A stretch of 64,000 nt of DNA. Source: Trujillonella endophytica (lineage in GTDB: Bacteria; Actinomycetota; Actinomycetes; Mycobacteriales; Geodermatophilaceae). The first letter of the stretch is position 1. Each line of letters starts with the position of its first letter. The position numbers and the translations under genes were made by a program. Under the pieces are notes generated by a model, which ran no database searches, was not told the DNA's origin, and worked only from the letters and a program-made list of their open reading frames with translations. Shown here piece after piece: positions 49,378-58,078 of this stretch. The DNA lies in contig NZ_FOEE01000003.1 of the NCBI RefSeq assembly GCF_900110555.1, positions 372,001-436,000 on the forward strand, read 5' to 3'.

Positions 49378-49468
49378 GACTCCACCTGGTGTCCGGGGAT
49401 CGTGCGCTCCATCGTCCACCCACCCACCGACGGTTCCGGCGTCCCGACCGCCGACCGCCGTGGTCGCC

Positions 49469-50305
49469 TCACGTCGAGGCGATGCGGTCCAGGATCGCGC
49501 GGGCCAGCTCCTCGGGCGCCTGCTCCGGGATCCAGTGGCTGACGCCGGGCAGCTCCACGAACCGGTAGTCGGCGGTCACGTGCCGCGCGCACGCCTCCGC
49601 CGCCGTCCGGCCGATCGCCACGTCGCCGTCGCTCCACACGTACGTCGTCGGCACCGCGACGTCGTCCACCGGCGTCGACGAGCTCATCGCCCGGTACCAG
49701 TTGAGCGCCGCCGTGAGCGCGCCCGGCGCCGAGAGCACCGCCACGTAGGTGTCGATCGCCTCCTCGGGCACCGCGCCGCCGAACATCCGCCGCAGCCGGC
49801 GGGCGCCGTCGGCGAGCAGCACCTCCTCGGCCTTGCCCTCCTGCCAGAACAGCCGGATGTAGGCCGACCGCTCCTTCTGCTCCGGATCGGCGCGGAAGGA
49901 GGCGGTGAACGCGGTCGGGTGCGGCACCGAGACCGCGGTCAGCGACCGCACCCGGTCGCCGTGCCAGGCGGCCAGCGCCCAGGCCGCGTTCGCGCCCCAG
50001 TCGTGCCCGACGACGTCGGCGACCGGTGCGTCCAGCGCCGTCATCAGGTCGGCGGTGACCTGGGCGAGGTTGGGCAGGGCGTAGGCCCCGACCTCGGCCG
50101 GGCGGGCGCCGGGGGAGTAGCCGAGCTGGTCGACCGCGTAGGTGCGCAGGCCCGCCCGCGTCAGCAGCGGGGTGACCGCCGCCCACGACAGCGAGGTCTC
50201 CGGGAAGCCGTGCAGCAGCAGCACCGGCCGGCCGTCGTCGGGCCCGTCGGCCCGGACGTCGAAGGTGAGGTCGCCGACGTCCACGCGCTGCAGCCCTGCG
50301 GTCAT
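49469..50305 (-). CDS. Epoxide-hydrolase-like alpha/beta hydrolase
   Basis: A 278-aa alpha/beta hydrolase of the epoxide hydrolase / haloalkane dehalogenase type. The oxyanion loop is VLLLHGFPETSLSWAAV, and the nucleophile is Asp in VVGHDWGANAAW. The acid is in TTYVWSDGDVAIGR and the His in LPGVSHWIPEQAPEE. A cap domain with a Tyr-containing ERSAYIRLFWQEGKAEE fits the epoxide-hydrolase class better than dehalogenase. ATG 50305 has TAGCGT 7 nt upstream on the minus strand (50313-50318), a leaderless start, so the longer frame to 50362 was rejected. Confidence 0.87.
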   Translation of the reverse strand: MTAGLQRVDVGDLTFDVRADGPDDGRPVLLLHGFPETSLSWAAVTPLLTRAGLRTYAVDQLGYSPGARPAEVGAYALPNLAQVTADLMTALDAPVADVVGHDWGANAAWALAAWHGDRVRSLTAVSVPHPTAFTASFRADPEQKERSAYIRLFWQEGKAEEVLLADGARRLRRMFGGAVPEEAIDTYVAVLSAPGALTAALNWYRAMSSSTPVDDVAVPTTYVWSDGDVAIGRTAAEACARHVTADYRFVELPGVSHWIPEQAPEELARAILDRIAST

Positions 50306-50480
50306 GCCCGGCACGCTAGTGCCGGGGCGCGGCCCGGGCAGCGTCGTCCTCCCAGCGGCCATTCCGGACGGCGGAGTGGCCGGCTGAGGGACGACACTCG
50401 ACGGGGGACCCGCCCGGCCGGCCCGACTCCTGCTCCGACGCCGGACGGCCTGCCCCCGGCCGTCCCGTTACCGTCGGGGC

Positions 50481-51893
50481 GTGACGAGCCCCGAACGTGC
50501 GTTCGTGCACGCCCACCTCGACGAGCTGCACGCCGACCTCCGCGCGTGGCTGCGCATCCCCTCGATCTCGGCCGACCCGGCGCACGCGCCCGACGTCGCC
50601 CGCAGCGCCGAGTGGCTCGCCGACGCCCTGCGCCGCACCGGCTTCCCGACCGTGGAGATCTGGCCGACCGCCGGTGCGCCGGCCGTCTACGCCGAGTGGC
50701 CGTCGGCCGACGACGGCGTCCCGGTCGCGCTCGTCTACGGCCACCACGACGTCCAGCCGGTCGTTCCCGTCGAGCTGTGGCAGCACCCGCCGTTCGAGCC
50801 GACCGTGGTGGAGGGCCCGCACGGGCCCGAGCTGCACGCCCGCGGCGCCATCGACGACAAGGGCAACGTGGCCTTCCACCTGCTCGGCCTGCGCGCGCAC
50901 CTGGCCGCCACCGGCCGCGACACCCCCGCGGTCACCGTGAAGCTGCTGATCGAGGGGGAGGAGGAGTCGGGCTCGCCGCACTTCGCCGACCTGCTCCGCG
51001 AGCGGCGCGACCGGCTGGCCTGCGACGTCGTCGTCGTCAGCGACACGGGCATGGTCGCCCCCGACGTGCCCAGCGCCGTCGTCGGCATGCGCGGCCTGGC
51101 CGACGCCGAGATCACCCTGCGCGGCCCCGCGGTCGACCTGCACTCGGGCTCCTTCGGCGGCGGCGTGCCCAACCCGCTGCACGCGATGGCCGCGCTGCTC
51201 GCCGCGCTGCACGACGAGCAGGGGCGGGTCACGCTGCCGGGGTTCTACGACGCCGTCCGCCCGCTGAGCGAGCGGGAGCGCGAGCTCATGGCCCGCGTGC
51301 CCTTCGACGAGCAGGCCTGGCTGGCCGGGCCCGCCGCGTCCCGGGCGACCGCCGGCGAGGCCGGGTTCAGCACCCTGGAGCGCGTCGGCGCCCGCCCGAC
51401 CGCCGAGGTCAACGGGATGTGGGGCGGCTACACCGGCCCCGGCCACAAGACGATCATCCCGGCGCAGGCGCACGCCAAGCTGACTTTCCGGCTGGTCGCC
51501 GACCAGCGCCCGGAGGACGTCGCCGCGCAGGTCCGCGCCTGGGTGGAGCAGCACCTCCCCGCCGGTATCGAGGCCGAGGTGCACACCCCACCCGGCGGCG
51601 TCTCGCCGTGCGCCAGCGACCTCGACTCCCCGGCCATGTCCGCGCTGCTGGCCGCCATCGCCCGGGCCTTCGACACCGAACCCGCGGCGGTGCTGTTCAC
51701 CCGCGAGGGCGGCAGCGGCCCCGAGGCCGACCTGGTCGACGTCCTCGGCGCGCCCCTGCTGTTCCTCGGCGCCGGCCTGCCCACCGACCGCATCCACTCG
51801 CCCAACGAACGGGTGCTGCTGCCGATGCTCACCCGCGGCGCCGAGGCCGCGGCCCACCTGTGGCGCGAGCTCGCCGCGGTGCCGCACCCGTGA
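50481..51893 (+). CDS. M20-family dipeptidase/peptidase
   Basis: A 470-aa zinc-dependent M20 peptidase, probably cytoplasmic dipeptidase. The metal-binding residues are in VYGHHDVQPVVPVELWQHPP (His, then Asp), HARGAIDDKGNVAFHL (bridging Asp), LIEGEEESGSPHF (catalytic Glu pair), VVVVSDTGM (Asp) and the C-terminal His in LPTDRIHSPNERVL. The dimerisation lid lies between about 190 and 330 (VGMRGLADAEITLRGPAVDL). GTG 50481 has TACCGT 6 nt upstream (50469-50474). Its stop overlaps the kinase gene in GTGA. Substrate unknown. Confidence 0.9.
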   Translation: MTSPERAFVHAHLDELHADLRAWLRIPSISADPAHAPDVARSAEWLADALRRTGFPTVEIWPTAGAPAVYAEWPSADDGVPVALVYGHHDVQPVVPVELWQHPPFEPTVVEGPHGPELHARGAIDDKGNVAFHLLGLRAHLAATGRDTPAVTVKLLIEGEEESGSPHFADLLRERRDRLACDVVVVSDTGMVAPDVPSAVVGMRGLADAEITLRGPAVDLHSGSFGGGVPNPLHAMAALLAALHDEQGRVTLPGFYDAVRPLSERERELMARVPFDEQAWLAGPAASRATAGEAGFSTLERVGARPTAEVNGMWGGYTGPGHKTIIPAQAHAKLTFRLVADQRPEDVAAQVRAWVEQHLPAGIEAEVHTPPGGVSPCASDLDSPAMSALLAAIARAFDTEPAAVLFTREGGSGPEADLVDVLGAPLLFLGAGLPTDRIHSPNERVLLPMLTRGAEAAAHLWRELAAVPHP

Positions 51894-53494
51894 CCCCGGA
51901 GCAGGAGGCCACGCAGTTCGGGCCCTACCGCGTGCTGGGCGTGCTCGGCCGCGGCGGCATGGGGCAGGTGCTGCGCGCGCACGACGCCGAGCACCAGCGC
52001 GACGTCGCCCTCAAGCTGCTGCCGGCCCAGTGGGCCACCGACGAGCACTACCGCGAGCGGTTCCGCCGCGAGGCGCAGATCGCCGCGCGGCTGAACGAGC
52101 CGCACGTCGTGCCCATCCACCGCTACGGCGAGATCGACGGGCAGCTGTTCCTGGACATGCGGCTGGTCGAGGGGGAGGACCTGGGCTCGCTGCTGGCCCG
52201 CTCCGGCCCGCTGGACCCCGCCCGCGCCACCGACCTGGTCGGCCAGGTCGGCCGCGCCCTGGACGCCGCCCACGCCGGCGGCCTGGTGCACCGCGACGTG
52301 AAGCCCTCGAACGTGCTCCTGGTCGGCCGCGCCGACGGCGCCGACCTCGCCGGCTCCGCGGCGGGCGAGGACTTCGCCTACCTCGCCGACTTCGGCATCG
52401 CGCGGGTGGCCGACGAGGGCACCGGCCCCGGCCTGACCGGCACCGGGCTGGCCATCGGCAGCACCGAGTACATGGCGCCGGAGCGGTTCAGCCGGGAGTC
52501 GCTGGACGGCCGCGCCGACGTCTACTCGCTGGCCTGCGTCTTCTTCGAGCTGCTCACCGGCCGCCGCCCGTTCGCCCCGGGCGATCCGATGGGTCTCATG
52601 TACGCCCACCTGCACGAGGAGCCGCCGGCGCCGTCGTCGCTGCGCCCCGGCCTGCCGGCGGCGCTCGACGCCGTCGTGCTGCGCGGCCTGGCCAAGGACC
52701 GGGAGCGGCGCTGGCCCACCGCCGGGGCGATGGCCGCCGCCGCCCGCGCGGCGCTGGCCGGCAGCGGGGTGCCGGTGCCGCGGCCGGACGGCGACCGCAC
52801 CGCCGTGACCCCGCTCCCCGGGGACGACGACCGCCCCGCGACCCGCCAGCAGCCCGTGGCCGGTGCCCCGCCCACCGTGGTCGGGGCCGTCGTGCCCGGC
52901 GCACCCGCTCCGCGGCGGCGGAACCCGCTGCCGTGGGTCGTGGTCGCGCTCCTGACCGCGGCGGCCCTGGCCCTCGCCGTCCTCGCGGTGGTGCTGGACC
53001 GGCGGGCCGACACGGTCGAGGACGACGTCGAGGCGACCGCCGACCGGCTCCTCACCCAGGCGCTGCCCGGCGACCTCACCGCCGGCGACTGCACGGTCCA
53101 GCAGCCGGGGGAGGGGGAGCTGCGCCGGTTGCTGTGCCCCGACGGCGACGCCGACTCCGACGTGCCCGAGGGGACCTACCGGGTCCACGCGGACGACGGC
53201 GCCGAGCGGGCGCTGCAGGCCGAGGTCGAGGAGAACGGGCTGCGGCGCCTGGAGGACACCTTCGACTGCGGATCCGGCGACACCCCCCAGGGCTGGCTGC
53301 GCCTGACGGAGTCCGGCGGGGACGCCGAGGTGGGATCGCTCGCCTGCTACGTCGACGAGGAGGGCGACGCGGTCCTCACCTGGACGTGGGACGACCTCGG
53401 CAGCTCCGGGATCGTGGAGCTGCGCGGCGGCGGCGAGTCCGGGCTGAGCACGCTGCGCAGCTGGTGGGGCAGCAACGCCGACCGCGGCTTCTGA
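51890..53494 (+). CDS. Membrane Ser/Thr protein kinase
   Basis: A 534-aa eukaryotic-type protein kinase. The catalytic domain (about 10-275) is complete: LGRGGMGQVLRA, VALKLLP (Lys), HRDVKPSNVLL (catalytic Asp), LADFGIARVAD and GSTEYMAPERF. Then come a Pro/Arg-rich juxtamembrane segment, one membrane span (about 345-366, LPWVVVALLTAAALALAVLA) and a 165-residue external domain with three or four cysteines and no PASTA repeats. The sensor domain looks related to the DUF4333-like or DUF2510-partner proteins but is not assigned. GTG 51890 overlaps the M20 peptidase stop. Substrates and signal unknown. Confidence 0.9.
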   Translation: MTPEQEATQFGPYRVLGVLGRGGMGQVLRAHDAEHQRDVALKLLPAQWATDEHYRERFRREAQIAARLNEPHVVPIHRYGEIDGQLFLDMRLVEGEDLGSLLARSGPLDPARATDLVGQVGRALDAAHAGGLVHRDVKPSNVLLVGRADGADLAGSAAGEDFAYLADFGIARVADEGTGPGLTGTGLAIGSTEYMAPERFSRESLDGRADVYSLACVFFELLTGRRPFAPGDPMGLMYAHLHEEPPAPSSLRPGLPAALDAVVLRGLAKDRERRWPTAGAMAAAARAALAGSGVPVPRPDGDRTAVTPLPGDDDRPATRQQPVAGAPPTVVGAVVPGAPAPRRRNPLPWVVVALLTAAALALAVLAVVLDRRADTVEDDVEATADRLLTQALPGDLTAGDCTVQQPGEGELRRLLCPDGDADSDVPEGTYRVHADDGAERALQAEVEENGLRRLEDTFDCGSGDTPQGWLRLTESGGDAEVGSLACYVDEEGDAVLTWTWDDLGSSGIVELRGGGESGLSTLRSWWGSNADRGF

Positions 53495-53511
53495 CGCCCT
53501 AATGTGAGCCC

Positions 53512-54399
53512 GTGACCGGACCAGGCGAGTACTCCGCGCCCGCGGGCTGGTACCCCGACCCCGACGGCGCGCCGGGCATGGTGCGCTGGTGGAACGGGGT
53601 GACCTGGTCGGACGTGACCACGCCGGCCGGCCCGGGGGTCGCGGTGCACTCCGCGCCGGGGACCGCCGCCACCCTCGCGCCCGCCCGGCCGGTGACCTAC
53701 GAGCCCGCCGGCGCCCCGCCGCCGCGGCGCACCGGGCTGGCCTGGGGCATCGGGCTGGGCGTGCTGGGGCTCGTGCTCGTCGTCGTCCTCGCGCTGCTCG
53801 TCGGCAAGGGCGGGGGCGGCGCCTCCTCCGACGGCCCCGCGCGCACCGAGGACCCGCCGATCGCGTCCGGCCCCGCGTTCCCGCCGGGCACCGTGCGGAT
53901 CATCGACCAGGCAGCCGGCATCGCCTATCCCTACCTCGGGGACGGCTGGTTCGAGTTCGACCTCGGTCCCATGTCGGAGACCACGGAGACGGCCGGGCAG
54001 TACTTCATCACCCAGGAGCAGACCCCCGTCGGCGTCTTCATCGCCCAGTGCACCTCCGGGCCGCTCGCGCCGGAGTTCGGGTACGCCGGCCCGGGAAGCC
54101 TCGCGGCGACGCTCGAGCAGGTGGTCGACAGCGCGCGGGTCAACTACTACCCGGCGCCCAACGAGCAGGAGGTCCTCCGCGACGAGGAGCTCACCGTCGA
54201 CGGCGCGCCCGCCCACCTCGTCGAGTTCAACCTGCGGTGGGACATCGAGGGCTACGACGCCACCGGCGAGCGGGCGGCGCTGCTCCTGATCGACGTCGGC
54301 CGGGCCCAGCCGGCCCTGCTGTACCTGTCGATCCCGAACACCCACGCCGAGCTGTACGGCGTCATCGACCAGGTCATCGCCTCCGTCGACGTGCTGTGA
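53512..54399 (+). CDS. DUF2510 membrane protein
   Basis: A 295-aa protein. The N-terminal DUF2510 module is clear: GWYPDPDGAPGMVRWWNGVT with WSDVTTP. A Pro-rich linker leads to one membrane segment (about 75-98, GLAWGIGLGVLGLVLVVVLA) and an external domain with IAQCTSGPLAPEFGY and VEFNLRWDIEGYDATGERAA. The external domain resembles small secreted beta-rich proteins of unknown function. GTG 53512 has TAATGT 6 nt upstream (53500-53505), a leaderless promoter of its own, although it lies just 17 bp after the kinase gene. The pairing suggests a kinase substrate or partner. Confidence 0.85.
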   Translation: MTGPGEYSAPAGWYPDPDGAPGMVRWWNGVTWSDVTTPAGPGVAVHSAPGTAATLAPARPVTYEPAGAPPPRRTGLAWGIGLGVLGLVLVVVLALLVGKGGGGASSDGPARTEDPPIASGPAFPPGTVRIIDQAAGIAYPYLGDGWFEFDLGPMSETTETAGQYFITQEQTPVGVFIAQCTSGPLAPEFGYAGPGSLAATLEQVVDSARVNYYPAPNEQEVLRDEELTVDGAPAHLVEFNLRWDIEGYDATGERAALLLIDVGRAQPALLYLSIPNTHAELYGVIDQVIASVDVL

Positions 54400-54447
54400 C
54401 AACGCGGTCCTCCGGTCCGGAGGACCGCCGAGGCATAGTCTCGGGTC

Positions 54448-55758
54448 GTGACAGCAGTTGGGGCCGACCTGACCATCCGGCACCCGGTGGAGCGCTTCCG
54501 CCTCGACAACGGACTGCGGGTGGTCCTGGCGCCCGACCGCAGCGTGCCGGTCGTGGCCGTGACCGTCTGCTACGACGTCGGGATGCGGAACGAGCCCGAG
54601 GGCCGCACCGGCTTTGCCCACCTCTTCGAGCACCTGATGTTCCAGGGCTCGGCGCACGTCCCGAAGATGGAGCACGCCCGGCTGGTCCAGGCCGCCGGCG
54701 GCACCTTCAACGGGTCGACGCACCAGGACTACACGAACTACTACGAGGCCCTGCCGTCGGAGGCGCTCGAGCGGGCGCTCTTCCTCGAGGCCGACCGGAT
54801 GGCCGCGCCGGCCATCACCGCCGAGAACCTCCGCAACCAGATCGACGTGGTTAAGGAGGAGATCCGGGTCAACGTCCTCAACCGACCCTACGGCGCCTTC
54901 CCCTGGCTGCAGCTCCCGACGGTGGCCTTCGAGAGCTTCGCCAACACCCACGACGGCTACGGCTCGTTCGTCGACCTGGAGTCCTCGACGGTCGACGACG
55001 CCGCCGACTTCTTCTCCCGCTACTACGCCCCGGGCAACGCGGTGCTGTGCATCGGTGGCGACCTCGACGTCGGCGAGACCGAGCGGCTGGTGCAGCGCTG
55101 GTTCGGCGCCGTCGAGGCCCGCGACGTGCCGCCGACGCCGGCCACCGGCGAGCCCTCGCCGACCACGGTGCGCTCCGCCGTCATCGAGGACCGGCTGGCC
55201 CCGGCGCCGGCGGTGGCGCTCGGCTGGCGGGTGCCCGACCCGGTCGGCGACCTCGACACCTACCTGGGCAGCGTGCTGCTCGCCGAGCTGCTCAGCGAGG
55301 GCGACGCGTCCCGTCTGGAGCGCCGGCTCGTGCACGACGAGCAGCTCGCGGTCGCGCAGAGCAGCTACGTCGGGCTGTTCGGCGACCCGTTCGACGTCCG
55401 CGACGCCACGCTGCTGACCACCCAGGTGCACCACCCGGCCGCCGTGCCCGTCGAGGCGGTGATCGGCGCGGTGCACGAGGAGATCGCGCGGATCGCCACG
55501 CAGGGCGTCGAGGCCGACGAGCTGGCCCGGGTGCAGGCCCGCGCCGAGGCGCAGCTGCTGCAGCAGGCCGACAGCGTGCTCGGCCGCACCCTCGGCTTCG
55601 CCGCCGCCGAGCTGGTCCACGGCCGCGCCGAGCTGGCCGGCGAGCACGCCGCCCGCCTGGCCACCGTGACCCCGGATCAGGTGCAGGCCGCCGCCCGCGG
55701 CCTGGATCCCGGCACGGTCGCGGTCCTCGAGCTCCAGGCCACGGGAGGACGGCGATGA
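54448..55758 (+). CDS. M16 zinc metalloprotease, catalytic subunit
   Basis: A 436-aa M16 (pitrilysin/processing peptidase-like) subunit carrying the active site. The inverted zinc motif HxxEH is FAHLFEHLMFQGSAHV, and the third ligand Glu lies in ALERALFLEADRMAAP. Two M16 halves are seen (1-220 and 220-436). There is no signal peptide. GTG 54448 has TAGTCT 6 nt upstream (54436-54441), leaderless. It is joined to the following inactive subunit by an ATGA overlap, so the two form a dimer as in other bacterial M16 pairs. Substrate unknown. Confidence 0.9.
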   Translation: MTAVGADLTIRHPVERFRLDNGLRVVLAPDRSVPVVAVTVCYDVGMRNEPEGRTGFAHLFEHLMFQGSAHVPKMEHARLVQAAGGTFNGSTHQDYTNYYEALPSEALERALFLEADRMAAPAITAENLRNQIDVVKEEIRVNVLNRPYGAFPWLQLPTVAFESFANTHDGYGSFVDLESSTVDDAADFFSRYYAPGNAVLCIGGDLDVGETERLVQRWFGAVEARDVPPTPATGEPSPTTVRSAVIEDRLAPAPAVALGWRVPDPVGDLDTYLGSVLLAELLSEGDASRLERRLVHDEQLAVAQSSYVGLFGDPFDVRDATLLTTQVHHPAAVPVEAVIGAVHEEIARIATQGVEADELARVQARAEAQLLQQADSVLGRTLGFAAAELVHGRAELAGEHAARLATVTPDQVQAAARGLDPGTVAVLELQATGGRR

Positions 55759-57125
55759 GCGCGCCGGTGCTCGACATGGGGCTCGTCCCGCCGCTGGGGG
55801 AGCCCCGGCCGCAGCCGGAGCTGGCGGTCACCGAGCAGACCCTGCCCAACGGGCTGCGCGTCGTCGTCGTCCCGCGGCCGGGTGTGCCGCTGGTCGAGCT
55901 CCGCCTGCGGGTGCCCTTCGCCGCCGGCACCGCGCGCGCCGCCGCCCAGCACGCCGCCCGCGCCTCGGTGCTCTCGGGCGCCGTCCTGCTGGGCACCGAG
56001 CGGCACGACCAGAGCGGGATCGCCCAGCTGGTCCAGGCCCATGGCGGCGAGCTCGCCGTGTCGACCGACCCCGACCGGGTGCTGTTCTCCACCACCGTGC
56101 TGACCGCGGGGCTGGCTCCGGTGCTGGGCGTCCTCGCCGAGGTGCTCACCTCGGCGACCTATCCCAACGCGCAGGTCGTGGCCGAGGGAGCGCGGGTCGC
56201 CGAGCGGATCGGCATCGCCCGGTCCCAGCCCGGGGTCATCGCCCGCATCGCCCTGGCCGAGCGGCGCTACGGCGCGCATCCGTACGCGCTGCAGTTGCCC
56301 GCGGCCGAGCAGGTGGCGCTGGTCCGCGCGGCGGCGCTGCGCAAGCTGCACCGCGACCGGGTCGTCCCGGCCGGCAGCACGCTCGTGCTCGTCGGCGACC
56401 TCGATCCCGCCGCGGCCGTGGACGCCGCCGCCACCGCCCTGGCCGGCTGGACCGGCGACGGCGCCGCGGTCGTCGCCCCGCCGGTCACCGAGCAGCACCC
56501 CGGCGTCCTCCAGGTCGTCGACCGCCCCGGCGCCGTGCAGTCCAACGTGCGCCTCGGCGGCCCCGCCCCGCGCCGCACCGACCCCGACCTGCCCGCGGTC
56601 CGGCTGGCCAACATGGTCTTCGGCGGCTACTTCTCCTCGCGACTGGTGGAGAACATCCGCGAGCGGCGCGGGTACACCTACAGCCCGCGCAGCTCCGTCG
56701 ACCACCTCGCGGCGTCGTCGTCGTTCGTGGTCGAGGCCGACGTCGCCACCGAGGTGACCGGGCCGGCGCTGCTCGAGACGCTCTACGAGCTCGGCCGGAT
56801 GGCGCTGCTGCCGGTGACCGACGCCGAGCTCGACGGCGCCCGCCGCTACGTGCTGGGCAGCATGGCGCTGTCCACGGCCACGCACGCCGGCCTGGCCAGC
56901 ACCGTCTCCGCGCTGCTGGGCGCCGGGCTGGCGCCGGAGTGGCTCGCGGAGCACCAGCGCGCCCTCGCGGCGGTCACCCTCGACGAGGTGCAGGAGGCCG
57001 CCCGCCGGTACCTGGCCCCCGACGCGCTCACCGCGGTCGTCGTCGGTGATGCCGCGCGCATCGCCGAGCCGCTGCGTGCCCTCGGGCCGGTCGAGGTCGC
57101 CGCGGCGGACGAGGCCGGGGCGTGA
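55755..57125 (+). CDS. M16 metalloprotease, non-catalytic partner
   Basis: A 456-aa M16 fold without the HxxEH motif (the corresponding helix reads AAAQHAARASVLSGAVLLGT). It keeps the substrate-binding Arg/Tyr pair of the partner subunits in NIRERRGYTYSPRSS, with VFGGYFSSRLVE before it. The protein is therefore the regulatory subunit of a heterodimer with the preceding gene. ATG 55755 overlaps that gene by 4 bp, and its stop overlaps nudC in GTGA. Confidence 0.9.
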   Translation: MSAPVLDMGLVPPLGEPRPQPELAVTEQTLPNGLRVVVVPRPGVPLVELRLRVPFAAGTARAAAQHAARASVLSGAVLLGTERHDQSGIAQLVQAHGGELAVSTDPDRVLFSTTVLTAGLAPVLGVLAEVLTSATYPNAQVVAEGARVAERIGIARSQPGVIARIALAERRYGAHPYALQLPAAEQVALVRAAALRKLHRDRVVPAGSTLVLVGDLDPAAAVDAAATALAGWTGDGAAVVAPPVTEQHPGVLQVVDRPGAVQSNVRLGGPAPRRTDPDLPAVRLANMVFGGYFSSRLVENIRERRGYTYSPRSSVDHLAASSSFVVEADVATEVTGPALLETLYELGRMALLPVTDAELDGARRYVLGSMALSTATHAGLASTVSALLGAGLAPEWLAEHQRALAAVTLDEVQEAARRYLAPDALTAVVVGDAARIAEPLRALGPVEVAAADEAGA

Positions 57126-58078
57126 GCGTGCCCGAGGGCGGGAGCACGATCGCGGACAACCCGCCCCCCGACGCCGCACCTCCCGACGCCTGGGGCGACG
57201 ACGACCGGCCGACCACCGGATTCGTGCCCGTGCTCTCCCGCTCCGCGCACGACCGGGCGCACCTGAGCCGAGCCCTGCCCGACCCCGCCGGCGGCCGCCC
57301 CGTGCAGCTCCTGACCGTCGACCCGCGCGGCGGCGTCCCGGTGCGCCGGACCCCCGCCGGCCCGCGGCTGGTGTGGGAGGAGCACCCGGCCCTGCCGGCC
57401 GGCGCGGTGTACCTCGGTGAGGCCGACGGCGTCCCGTACGCCGCGCTGCGCGGCGAGCGGACGACGGCCGACGCCGACGGCTGGCACGACCTGCGGGAGC
57501 TCGGGGCCGACCTCTCCGACCTGGACGCCGGGCTGCTGGCCCAGGCGATCGGCATCCTGGAGTGGCACGCCCGCGCCCGGTTCAGCCCGCTGTCGGGCGC
57601 ACCGACCGTCGTCGAGAAGGCCGGCTGGGTGCAGCGCGACCCGGTCACCGGGGCCGAGCTCTTCCCGCGGACCGACCCCGCGGTGATCATGCTGGTGCAC
57701 GACGGCGGGGACCGCTGCGTACTCGGCCGTCAGGCGGTGTGGCCCGCCGGCCGGTTCTCCGTCCTCGCCGGGTTCGTCGAGCCGGGCGAGTCCGCCGAGA
57801 GCGCCGTCGCGCGGGAGGTGTTCGAGGAGGTCGGGGTGCAGGTCACTGACGTCCGCTACGTCTCCAGCCAGCCCTGGCCGTTCCCGCAGTCGCTCATGCT
57901 CGGGTTCACCGCCCGCCTGGACGGCGATCCCACCCTCCGGCTGGACCCCACGGAGATCGAGGAGGCCCGCTGGTTCACCCGCGACGAGCTGCGCGCGGGC
58001 GAGGGCCCGCGGGCGCTGCCGCCGCCGGTGTCGATCGCGCGGAACATCATCGACCGCTGGCTCGCCGGCGAGCTCTGA
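57122..58078 (+). CDS. nudC: NudC-type NAD(H) pyrophosphatase, zinc cysteines absent
   Basis: A 318-aa NADH diphosphatase, which can also remove NAD caps from RNA in studied bacteria. The Nudix box GFVEPGESAESAVAREVFEE with VGV is complete, and the NudC marker SQPWPFPQSLM follows. The zinc-ribbon that precedes the Nudix domain in E. coli NudC (two CxxC pairs) is replaced: RFSPLSGAPTVVEKAGW and VQRDPVTGAELFPRTDPAVI contain no cysteine. GTG 57122 overlaps the M16 partner stop. Position next to the helicases and mycoredoxin matches Rv3199c. The stop is adjacent to the convergent kinase-like gene. Confidence 0.9.
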   Translation: MSVPEGGSTIADNPPPDAAPPDAWGDDDRPTTGFVPVLSRSAHDRAHLSRALPDPAGGRPVQLLTVDPRGGVPVRRTPAGPRLVWEEHPALPAGAVYLGEADGVPYAALRGERTTADADGWHDLRELGADLSDLDAGLLAQAIGILEWHARARFSPLSGAPTVVEKAGWVQRDPVTGAELFPRTDPAVIMLVHDGGDRCVLGRQAVWPAGRFSVLAGFVEPGESAESAVAREVFEEVGVQVTDVRYVSSQPWPFPQSLMLGFTARLDGDPTLRLDPTEIEEARWFTRDELRAGEGPRALPPPVSIARNIIDRWLAGEL

